A stretch of 5,235 nt of DNA. Source: Phycisphaerae bacterium (lineage in GTDB: Bacteria > Planctomycetota > Phycisphaerae > UBA1845 > Fen-1342). Positions within the stretch are counted from its first letter, which is position 1; every line of letters starts with the position of its first letter. The notes under the pieces are model-generated. The model saw nothing but the letters and a program-made list of their open reading frames with translations, was not told the origin of the DNA and did not search any database. The stretch is taken from positions 1 to 5,235 of the forward strand of contig JAFGRR010000285.1 in the NCBI GenBank assembly GCA_016935035.1, written 5' to 3'. Of this stretch, positions 1 to 4,616 are shown one piece after another. Position numbers and translations under genes: made by a program.

Positions 1-578
1 ACACGCCGGCCATCGTCGGAGTTAGACCGCGGGACTACTTCCCACACCAGGTCGCTCAGCCGATAGCTCTCGTCGCCGCGCTCCTTGATGATGATGCGCT
101 GCGTGACGTACGAGTAATGGGTGATGGTGGAGCCGGGCGCCTGGCCGGGCTCGACCACCGGGCTGAGCAAGGTATACGGCTCGTTCTCGCGTGGTTGCTG
201 GCGGTACAGGTATCGGCCGTCAGGCTCGGGAGGCTTGCGTTCGGATAGCCACAGACTGGCCACTGCGGCGCCGCGCGGGCTCAGTTCGAGTTTCAGCTTG
301 TCGGTCACGCCGCCGCCCAGGATCACAGGTTCGTCGTTCGTACCCTGGCTGAAATGCAGCGCCGGAAGACTCTCGCGTGTTGTCGTGGCCGCCGTAGTGA
401 TCGGCGAAGTCGGTGTGGCCTGTTCGGCGGTGCCGATCTGCCGTGTTTCCCCTGGCACTGGCTGCGTCGTCACCGGCTGCACCGGCTTCTTCGGACGCAG
501 ATGCGACCAGATTAGGTTGTACGCGAAGAACACCGCCAGCGCGGCCATGATCGCGGTGATTAGTCGGCGGCTTTCCAT
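1..578 (-). CDS. yidC: Membrane protein insertase YidC, N-terminal part (3' end outside window)
   Basis: YidC/Oxa1 family insertase, which places proteins in the inner membrane alone or with SecYEG. The frame is open from an ATG at 578 to the window edge, giving 192 complete codons. Residues about 6-24 (LITAIMAALAVFFAYNLIW) form the N-terminal membrane anchor. Residues 28-72 are a Pro/Thr-rich linker. From residue 84 a beta-rich region begins with VILGG and KLKLELSPRGAAVASLWL, which resembles the opening of the YidC periplasmic (P1) domain. The catalytic five-helix Oxa1 core would lie beyond the left edge, so the call rests on the N-terminus only. The start is five bases after the stop of the oxidoreductase gene, with only a weak GAAG at 587-590, so translation is probably coupled. 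The Pro/Thr linker is long and low in complexity. Seen: anchor, linker and motif. Known: the family layout. Inferred: the identity. Confidence 0.8.
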   Translation of the reverse strand, partial: MESRRLITAIMAALAVFFAYNLIWSHLRPKKPVQPVTTQPVPGETRQIGTAEQATPTSPITTAATTTRESLPALHFSQGTNDEPVILGGGVTDKLKLELSPRGAAVASLWLSERKPPEPDGRYLYRQQPRENEPYTLLSPVVEPGQAPGSTITHYSYVTQRIIIKERGDESYRLSDLVWEVVPRSNSDDGRR

Positions 579-583
579 CGTGC

Positions 584-1630
584 TTACTTCGCTCGCTTCC
601 TGCCGCGACCGGCCTGTGCGTACTCATCTCGCAATGTTACGACACATCCGCTGTCCGACGAGCGACGAATCGCGTCCAGCACGCGCATCAGCCGTAGCGT
701 CTCGTGCGGCCTGACCATCGGCTCGGCCTTGCCCAGGATCGCGTCGCGGAAGTTGCGGTACACGCCGTCCCAGTCGTCCGGCTTTTTGCGCACGTCGCGG
801 ACCTTTTCCTTGCGGCTGGCCGTGTGCGTGTAAATGCGGCCCTTGTCATTCTCGAAGAGGTAGCCGCCGTCCGGGCCGTTGATCGCCCAGCAGACGCGTA
901 TCGGCGGATGAGCCACGTGCGCCACCTCGATCGTTGCCGTCACGTCGCCGCGAAAGCGGATGACCGTCAGGAACTGATCGTCGGCGTCGCGTGTCCAGCG
1001 GCGGTGCTGCATGATGGCGTACACGCTCTCGACGGGGGCGCTGACCATCTGGAGCAGTTGGTCGATGTAATGCGGTCCGAAGTCGAGCAGCACGCCGCCG
1101 CCATAGGCCGCCTCGCTGCGCCACCCCGGCCGATAGCCCTTCACGCCGAAGGTCTGCATCAGGTTCGTGTAAGCCCACTCGGTGTAGCGGATGTCCTGCA
1201 CCGGCCCGAGCTTGCCCGAGGCGACGACGTCGGCCGTCGTGAGGAAGTGCCCGTCGAGCCGCCGGTTTTGGAATGTCATTAGCAGGCGTTTGGCCTTCTC
1301 CGCCGCCGTGAAGAGCCGGCGGGCCTGGCTCTCGGTCTGGACCAGTGGCTTATCGCACAAAACGTGCTTGCCGGCTCGCAGGGCCGCCAACACCGGTTCG
1401 ACGTGAGCATTCGACGGCGTCGCCACGACGACCGCGTCCAGCCGCTCGTCGGCCACAAACTCGTCGAGTTTGGCGAAGGTGTCGCAGCCGTGCTCCTTGG
1501 CGGCATCCTTGCGGCACGTCGGCGTGATATCCAGCACGCTGACCAGCTTCAATCCAGACGTGCGCTGTGCGGCATTTGCGTGCCAGCGTCCCATCGCTCC
1601 AAAACCGGCCACACCGATACCCAATGGCAT
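584..1630 (-). CDS. Gfo/Idh/MocA family NAD(P)-dependent oxidoreductase
   Basis: A cytoplasmic oxidoreductase of 348 residues, normal for this family, which mostly acts on sugars, inositols or their derivatives; the substrate cannot be read from sequence. Residues 4-14 carry the Rossmann GxGxxG (GIGVAGFGAMG) and D34 closes strand 2, where an acidic residue usually favours NAD. ATPSNAH (70-76) and CDKPL (92-96) follow; DKP replaces the usual EKP, with K94 the expected catalytic lysine. The C-terminal domain has GGGVLLDFGPHYID (177-190), holding the conserved D183 and H187. The frame is open upstream to 2011, but I chose the ATG at 1630: it sits just before the Rossmann strand, has GGAG seven bases upstream, and avoids an unconserved extension that would run through a palindrome and into the methyltransferase gene. 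No Tat or Sec signal is seen at this start. The Lys/Arg-rich tail ends five bases before yidC. Confidence 0.93.
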   Translation of the reverse strand: MPLGIGVAGFGAMGRWHANAAQRTSGLKLVSVLDITPTCRKDAAKEHGCDTFAKLDEFVADERLDAVVVATPSNAHVEPVLAALRAGKHVLCDKPLVQTESQARRLFTAAEKAKRLLMTFQNRRLDGHFLTTADVVASGKLGPVQDIRYTEWAYTNLMQTFGVKGYRPGWRSEAAYGGGVLLDFGPHYIDQLLQMVSAPVESVYAIMQHRRWTRDADDQFLTVIRFRGDVTATIEVAHVAHPPIRVCWAINGPDGGYLFENDKGRIYTHTASRKEKVRDVRKKPDDWDGVYRNFRDAILGKAEPMVRPHETLRLMRVLDAIRRSSDSGCVVTLRDEYAQAGRGRKRAK

Positions 1631-1637
1631 GTTCAGA

Positions 1638-1641
1638 CTCC
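1638..1641 (-). promoter_or_regulatory. Shine-Dalgarno GGAG deciding the oxidoreductase start
   Basis: GGAG on the minus strand, seven bases before the ATG at 1630. It supports this internal start over the much longer open frame that reaches 2011. Confidence 0.6.
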
Positions 1642-1694
1642 GACGCCTCGCTGGGGAGAACGCCGCGGACGCAACGCCCACGGCAAGTCCAGCA

Positions 1695-1723
1695 ATTGTA
1701 GTCCGATCACCCCGGCGGCGAAA
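1695..1723 (-). promoter_or_regulatory. Possible sigma-70-like promoter for the oxidoreductase-yidC unit
   Basis: On the minus strand TACAAT (1695-1700) matches five of six bases of a -10 box. TTTCGC (1718-1723), 17 bases upstream, is a poor -35 box (three of six). It would start transcription near 1688 and leave a leader of about 57 bases. Planctomycete promoters are not well defined, so this is a pattern match only. Confidence 0.3.
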
Positions 1724-1833
1724 GCAAGGGTGCGAAGAAGGGACGGAGGGACGAAGCAGCGACACGAACGCGACGATCCGAGTCCATCCAGTAATGGGCG
1801 GGTCAGCGCCGGCGCGCGTACCGTGGCGGATAT

Positions 1834-1923
1834 GCGTGCCATGGGCAGGCCCACGACCTGCCCGTGTTTCGCTGTGTTTCAGCACGGGCAAGCCCGCCTC
1901 TGGCCGGCCTGCCCATGGCACGC
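1834..1923. repeat. Nested palindromic extragenic element with an 18-bp perfect outer stem
   Basis: The outer arms gcgtgccatgggcaggcc (1834-1851) and 1906-1923 are perfect inverted repeats of 18 bases. Inside them is a second stem, tgcccgtg (1859-1866) with cacgggca (1883-1890), and the self-complementary ggccggcc (1902-1909). A core CAYGGGCARG occurs four times in alternating orientation: 1840-1849 (+), 1857-1866 (-), 1883-1892 (+) and 1908-1917 (-). As DNA it could form a cruciform, as RNA a branched hairpin. It lies just after the methyltransferase stop, so it could stabilise or end that transcript, but there is no U-tract. The layout is like REP/REPIN-type dispersed elements. I see no target-site duplication and only one copy in this window. 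Confidence 0.8.
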
Positions 1924-1959
1924 TCTGCGGGGCACTCCTGGTGTCGTTCCAGCCGTTGC

Positions 1960-2625
1960 CTACCGCTTCCGCGCCAGCATCAACCCGTCCCCGATTGGCA
2001 CCAGGCTGCACGTTACACGTTTGTCATCGCGGATCTTGCGGTTCAACGCGTCAATCGCCGCGGCGCTGGGGCGCACCTCCGGCGTCACGACGAATCCGCC
2101 GCCGAGTGCGTTGTCGATCGCCAGCAATCCCCCGGGCCGCAGCAGTCTCAGCACGCGCTCGTAGTACGCGTCATACTCCGTTTTGTCCGCATCAATGAAG
2201 GCGAAGTCAAATGTCCCGGTCTGGCCCTCTTCGTTGAGCAGGTGGTCGAGCGTATCGATGGCGGGACCGAGCCGCAGTTCGATCTTGTTCGCCAGACCCG
2301 CCTCGGCCCAGTAGCGCCGCGCGACCGACGTCCACTCCTCGCTGACATCGCACGCGATCAGCTTGCCGTCAGCCGGCAGCGCGCTCGCGACGCACAGCGC
2401 ACTGTAGCCCGTGAACGTCCCGATCTCGATCGTCCGCTTGGCGCCGATGGATTCGACCAGCAGTTTCATGAACTGGCCCTGTTCGGGCGAGATCTGCATT
2501 TCCGGGCTTTCCGTCGTCGCAAACGTCTCCTCCCGCAGTCGCCGCCAGAGCTCCGGCTCGCGTAGGGTGGCTTCCACGAGATATTGCTGAATCTCGTCCG
2601 TGACCTGAATCGTCCGGGTGGACAT
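1960..2625 (-). CDS. SAM-dependent O-methyltransferase, family 3 (caffeoyl-CoA OMT-like)
   Basis: A soluble class I methyltransferase of 221 residues, the usual size for bacterial members of Methyltransf_3. These enzymes move a methyl group from S-adenosylmethionine to a hydroxyl, often of a catechol, using a divalent metal. Visible marks: ISPEQGQF (45-52), the substrate-side lead-in typical of the family; motif I TIEIGTFTGYSAL (65-77), the SAM loop; the acidic end of strand 2 in IACDVSEEW (D93); FAFIDADKTEYDAYY (about 141-155); and LLRPGGLLAIDNAL. D145, D171 and N172 fall where the plant enzymes hold their metal. Bacterial relatives often have NVLW where this has NALG, a small deviation near the active site. 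The ATG at 2625 is well supported by AAGGAG six bases upstream. It stands apart from its neighbours by 144 bp upstream and 329 bp downstream, so it may be transcribed alone. The natural substrate is unknown. Confidence 0.92.
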   Translation of the reverse strand: MSTRTIQVTDEIQQYLVEATLREPELWRRLREETFATTESPEMQISPEQGQFMKLLVESIGAKRTIEIGTFTGYSALCVASALPADGKLIACDVSEEWTSVARRYWAEAGLANKIELRLGPAIDTLDHLLNEEGQTGTFDFAFIDADKTEYDAYYERVLRLLRPGGLLAIDNALGGGFVVTPEVRPSAAAIDALNRKIRDDKRVTCSLVPIGDGLMLARKR

Positions 2626-2631
2626 CGGCGG

Positions 2632-2637
2632 CTCCTT
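2632..2637 (-). promoter_or_regulatory. Strong Shine-Dalgarno AAGGAG of the O-methyltransferase
   Basis: AAGGAG on the minus strand, six bases before the ATG at 2625. This is close to the ideal sequence and spacing and fixes the start. Confidence 0.75.
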
Positions 2638-2679
2638 GAAGACGCAAGTGGGAATCGGCAGTGTGCCGGCAAACGTGCC

Positions 2680-2707
2680 AGTATAGGCATGCGTCGCCGC
2701 GTGGCCA
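2680..2707 (-). promoter_or_regulatory. Possible promoter of the O-methyltransferase gene
   Basis: On the minus strand TATACT (2680-2685) matches five of six bases of a -10 box, with TGGCCA (2702-2707) 16 bases upstream matching four of six of a -35 box. Transcription would begin near 2673, leaving a leader of about 48 bases that holds the Shine-Dalgarno. It lies in the 144-bp gap after the zinc-ribbon gene, where a new transcription unit would be expected. Pattern match only. Confidence 0.4.
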
Positions 2708-2769
2708 GATGCCTCAGCGTGCGAGGCGGAGACGGCTCACCGCTCGCGGGGTGGGTTCTGATTGGCGTA

Positions 2770-3366
2770 TCAGCGGATCATGAGCCCCTGTCGATCAAAA
2801 CAGCGTCCGCTCCTGACGAGTTGCCCGACAACATATTCCGCGCCGCACTCGGGACACCGGCACTTATGCTGGCCGCGCAGATCGTAGCCGCAGGAGGGGC
2901 AGGGCAGGCCGGCGTGTGTGTGCAAGCTGCCGACCCAGGTGCGGGCGAGGAGAATCGACGCGATTCCCGCCGCCAGCAAGCCGCCACACGTCAGCACGAG
3001 CAGCCACGTCTCGGCAGTGAAGAGGAAGCAAATTGCGGCCAGGCCGCCGATCACCACGGCGAATCCCGCCGTGATGCCGACTGCGCGGGCCCTGCGGGCA
3101 CGCGTCCAAGGTACGGTGGACCGCCAGATCAGCATCCACGCGGCGAGCGTGAGAATCGACGGGCTTGCCGCTATCAGCACGAACAACGGCTGCACGTACC
3201 AGGGATTCGGCCCCCAGAGGCTCCATGCGAACTCCATCACCAGTGCGAGCCCGACGCAACATATCGTGGTCACGATCGGCAGCAACGTGAAACTCAGCAT
3301 CAGACGCGGGTGCAGCGGCCCGGGCCGGGCAGGCTGAGCGTGAACGTCCGCCTTCTCGTTGGTCAT
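2770..3366 (-). CDS. Four-pass membrane protein with C-terminal zinc ribbon (downstream paralogue)
   Basis: Function unknown; 198 residues. After a polar N-terminus comes HPR (19-21), then four likely membrane segments at about 22-46, 57-81, 95-116 and 120-141. The tail holds a zinc ribbon with C156, C159, C171 and C174 (CPSCGYDLRG then CPECG), the planctomycete-style CPxCGYDLRG form, plus an extra C169. It is a paralogue of the gene directly upstream: both share HPR-x3-SF-x-L-x-PI at the first helix, a WR-x-T...WT stretch after the second, and 17 of 33 identical residues without gaps from the first cysteine of the ribbon. Its ATG overlaps the upstream stop as ATGA and no good Shine-Dalgarno is seen, so translation is probably coupled. 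Which face of the membrane the ribbon is on, and whether it binds metal, protein or nucleic acid, cannot be read here. Confidence 0.85.
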   Translation of the reverse strand: MTNEKADVHAQPARPGPLHPRLMLSFTLLPIVTTICCVGLALVMEFAWSLWGPNPWYVQPLFVLIAASPSILTLAAWMLIWRSTVPWTRARRARAVGITAGFAVVIGGLAAICFLFTAETWLLVLTCGGLLAAGIASILLARTWVGSLHTHAGLPCPSCGYDLRGQHKCRCPECGAEYVVGQLVRSGRCFDRQGLMIR

Positions 3367-3953
3367 GACGGCTGCTCATCGGAGTGCTGTGTGATTCCGA
3401 CCGCGTCGGCGACGCGCGTCGACTCCACCAGTTGCTCGAGCGAGTAGTCTCGCTCGCATGACGGACAGTGACATGAGCGACTGCCGCTCAAGTCGGCGCC
3501 GCAGCCGGGACATGGTACGGACAGCCCCATGCCATAGCCCGGCTCCGACCAGCATGCCCGGCTGACGGCGACTACTACCACACCGCCGCCGACCGCTGTG
3601 GCCGCCAGCAGCGCCATCACGGTCAACTCCGAGACATCGATAGTGAGAGCAGGGAGCCCGATCGATACCAAGAAGAGTGCTGCCAACACGATCGTGCCGA
3701 GCAGGTTCTTACCGCGGGGTGTCCAGGTGAACGTCCGCCACCAAATGCACAGGATTCCGCCATAGAACAGCGCTATGCCTCCGAATCCCATCAGGAACGG
3801 CTGCCAGTTGTAGTCAATCTGAAGGTCGTCCATCACCAAATCGCAGAGCAAGGTCCACAGCGGAAGCACTGCGATCGAGATCGGCATCAGCGCGAAACTC
3901 GCGACCATCCGCGGGTGCGGCGGGCCGATGGTGGGGCGGCGTGTGCGGGGCAT
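3363..3953 (-). CDS. Four-pass membrane protein with C-terminal zinc ribbon (upstream paralogue)
   Basis: Function unknown; 196 residues. A basic N-terminus (PRTRRP) and HPR (13-15) precede four likely membrane segments at about 16-41, 52-72, 84-105 and 110-131. The zinc ribbon has C148, C151, C163 and C166 (CPGCGADLSG then CPSC), with the same 11-residue gap between the cysteine pairs as its neighbour and an extra C161. The second knuckle ends CPSCE instead of CPECG, and the DLRG arginine is a serine, so this copy is the more diverged. A 26-residue polar tail follows. GGGAGG seven bases before the ATG at 3953 is a strong ribosome site and probably serves both paralogues, whose frames overlap by four bases. 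The pair looks like a tandem duplication and may form a heteromer; that is inference. Confidence 0.85.
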   Translation of the reverse strand: MPRTRRPTIGPPHPRMVASFALMPISIAVLPLWTLLCDLVMDDLQIDYNWQPFLMGFGGIALFYGGILCIWWRTFTWTPRGKNLLGTIVLAALFLVSIGLPALTIDVSELTVMALLAATAVGGGVVVVAVSRACWSEPGYGMGLSVPCPGCGADLSGSRSCHCPSCERDYSLEQLVESTRVADAVGITQHSDEQPS

Positions 3954-3960
3954 AGTGGTT

Positions 3961-3966
3961 CCTCCC
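3961..3966 (-). promoter_or_regulatory. Strong Shine-Dalgarno GGGAGG of the first zinc-ribbon gene
   Basis: GGGAGG on the minus strand, seven bases before the ATG at 3953. The downstream paralogue has no comparable site, which suggests that ribosomes loaded here translate both genes. Confidence 0.65.
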
Positions 3967-4009
3967 TGCTGGGTGCGTCGTGTGGCCGGTGGCCGCCGGC
4001 GCCCGACGG

Positions 4010-4029
4010 CCCGATGGTATCGGGGGGGG
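4010..4029. repeat. Short hairpin next to a run of eight G
   Basis: cccgat (4010-4015) pairs with atcggg (4019-4024) over a three-base loop, and the second arm merges into eight G in a row (4022-4029). It lies in the 108-bp gap between the small membrane protein and the zinc-ribbon pair. On the transcribed strand the C-run comes before the hairpin and no U-run follows, so it is not a standard intrinsic terminator. The G-run is prone to length variation and sequencing error, but it is outside any gene. Confidence 0.4.
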
Positions 4030-4061
4030 CGATGGCCTGGTAGGTCGTGAGAGCCCGTGTT

Positions 4062-4472
4062 TTACGAGATCCATCCCCAGAGCGTGGTCAGCTCGCGACT
4101 GCCGAGACGCCAGTACACGATGATCTTCACGCCGCCCTCGCCGCTCAGACGCCCGGTGACGTAGTACGAATCTGCGATAAGCACGCCCGGCAGAAGCGGA
4201 AAACACCAATCGACGCCCGCACACGGCCCGTTGCGCCGCGCATTTGCCCGCGGCACTGGCCCGCCCAACTTCGCCGCCGTCGCCGCTAGTTCAGTGTCCG
4301 CCTGATGCAAGGCCCGCCACAGCCGTTCCGCACGATCATCCAGTTCCTTCGCGTGACTGACCCACCCGCCGACGCACGTCGCGCCATACAGAGCCGCCAG
4401 CACGATAAGAACCGTCGGTCGCCGGCACAATGAAACTATCCGGCCCAGCACCCTGTCGATACGCTCTTTCAC
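4062..4472 (-). CDS. Small single-pass membrane protein, unknown function
   Basis: I do not recognise the family; 136 residues. The N-terminus is basic (KERIDRVLGR, CRRP), followed by one membrane segment at about 19-38 (PTVLIVLAALYGATCVGGWV). The Arg/Lys before it suggest N-in, with the rest outside the cytoplasm. Residues 39-70 are charged and helix-like (KELDDRAERLWRALHQADTEL). Residues 84-136 are rich in Gly, Trp and Tyr and beta-like, with a possible disulfide pair C84/C90 and a Trp-rich end (LTTLWGWIS). The start is GTG at 4472: an in-frame TAG lies just upstream and no ATG is in frame before the helix. The AGGGGG ribosome site is 11 bases away, longer than usual, and serves an overlapping two-codon frame better. 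The length, clean frame and membrane segment support a real gene. It may be co-transcribed with the zinc-ribbon pair 108 bp downstream. Confidence 0.7.
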   Translation of the reverse strand: MKERIDRVLGRIVSLCRRPTVLIVLAALYGATCVGGWVSHAKELDDRAERLWRALHQADTELAATAAKLGGPVPRANARRNGPCAGVDWCFPLLPGVLIADSYYVTGRLSGEGGVKIIVYWRLGSRELTTLWGWIS

Positions 4473-4489
4473 AACATGTGATACCCCCT
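4469..4489 (-). promoter_or_regulatory. Ribosome site and two-codon frame overlapping the GTG start
   Basis: On the minus strand AGGGGG (4484-4489) lies six bases before an ATG (4475-4477) that reads ATG-TTG-TGA and stops at once. That stop overlaps the GTG start (4470-4472) of the small membrane protein as GTGA. It may be a minimal upstream frame that hands ribosomes to the GTG by termination-reinitiation, a chance ATG, or the trace of a small indel that moved the original ATG out of frame. Confidence 0.4.
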
Positions 4490-4616
4490 AGCCCCTGCGA
4501 CGGTGGCACCCCAGTGCGCAACCACCCAATCAGAGCCCGAGCGGAAGCGAGGGGCATATTCGCTGTTGAGTGGTTAGGGTCTATGGCTCAGAACCCGCGT
4601 GACCGCCCAATCCTAC
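4473..4616. other. Intergenic gap after fabI, with a short repeat-like motif
   Basis: 144 bp without a gene. No clear intrinsic terminator follows the fabI stop. cccgagcggaagcgaggg (4536-4553) resembles short GC-rich motifs that I associate with intergenic DNA of planctomycetes; there is one copy here, so repeat status is unproven. Small inverted repeats are present: agcga (4546-4550) with tcgct (4560-4564), and aaccac (4520-4525) with gtggtt (4570-4575). I see no convincing promoter. Confidence 0.4.

Larger units (their letters stand above)
1631..1959. other. 329-bp non-coding gap between methyltransferase and oxidoreductase
   Basis: No convincing gene lies here. The frames that cross it have no family-like content and start or run through the palindrome at 1834-1923. 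The gap holds that palindromic element, about 36 bases after the methyltransferase stop, and the possible promoter and Shine-Dalgarno of the oxidoreductase. The rest (about 1724-1833) shows nothing I can name. Confidence 0.7.

Noticed and set aside
220..627. 135-codon minus-strand open frame inside yidC
   Set aside because: It is a frame-shifted shadow of yidC. The yidC frame, open from 578 to the edge, has the membrane anchor and P1-domain motif, while this one is Arg/His-rich noise.
704..1282. 192-codon plus-strand open frame
   Set aside because: Fully antisense to the oxidoreductase; its content is the usual reverse-strand shadow of GC-rich coding DNA.
1633..1854. 73-codon minus-strand open frame starting in the palindrome
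   Set aside because: It begins within the left arm of the repeat, has no family-like content, and covers the oxidoreductase leader and possible promoter.
1631..2011. N-terminal extension of the oxidoreductase frame up to 2011
   Set aside because: The added residues are Arg/Gly/Pro-rich with no domain, run through the palindrome and overlap the methyltransferase C-terminus. The ATG at 1630 directly precedes the Rossmann fold and has its own Shine-Dalgarno.
1364..2565. Long plus-strand open frames (1364-2164, 1470-2198, 1864-2565)
   Set aside because: They are antisense to the oxidoreductase and methyltransferase genes, have Arg/Ala/Pro-rich shadow composition, and show no family motifs.
2711..2727. 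Hairpin gcctc/gaggc as a terminator after the zinc-ribbon gene or before the methyltransferase
   Set aside because: A five-base stem with a seven-base loop and no U-tract is not above what is expected by chance in GC-rich DNA.
2584..3447. 287-codon plus-strand open frame
   Set aside because: Antisense to the zinc-ribbon genes and the methyltransferase start; low-complexity Gln/Arg/Ala composition and no recognisable domain.
3814..4224. 136-codon minus-strand open frame between the membrane genes
   Set aside because: It overlaps two better-supported genes in another frame and crosses the G-run gap; it has no membrane segments or motifs.
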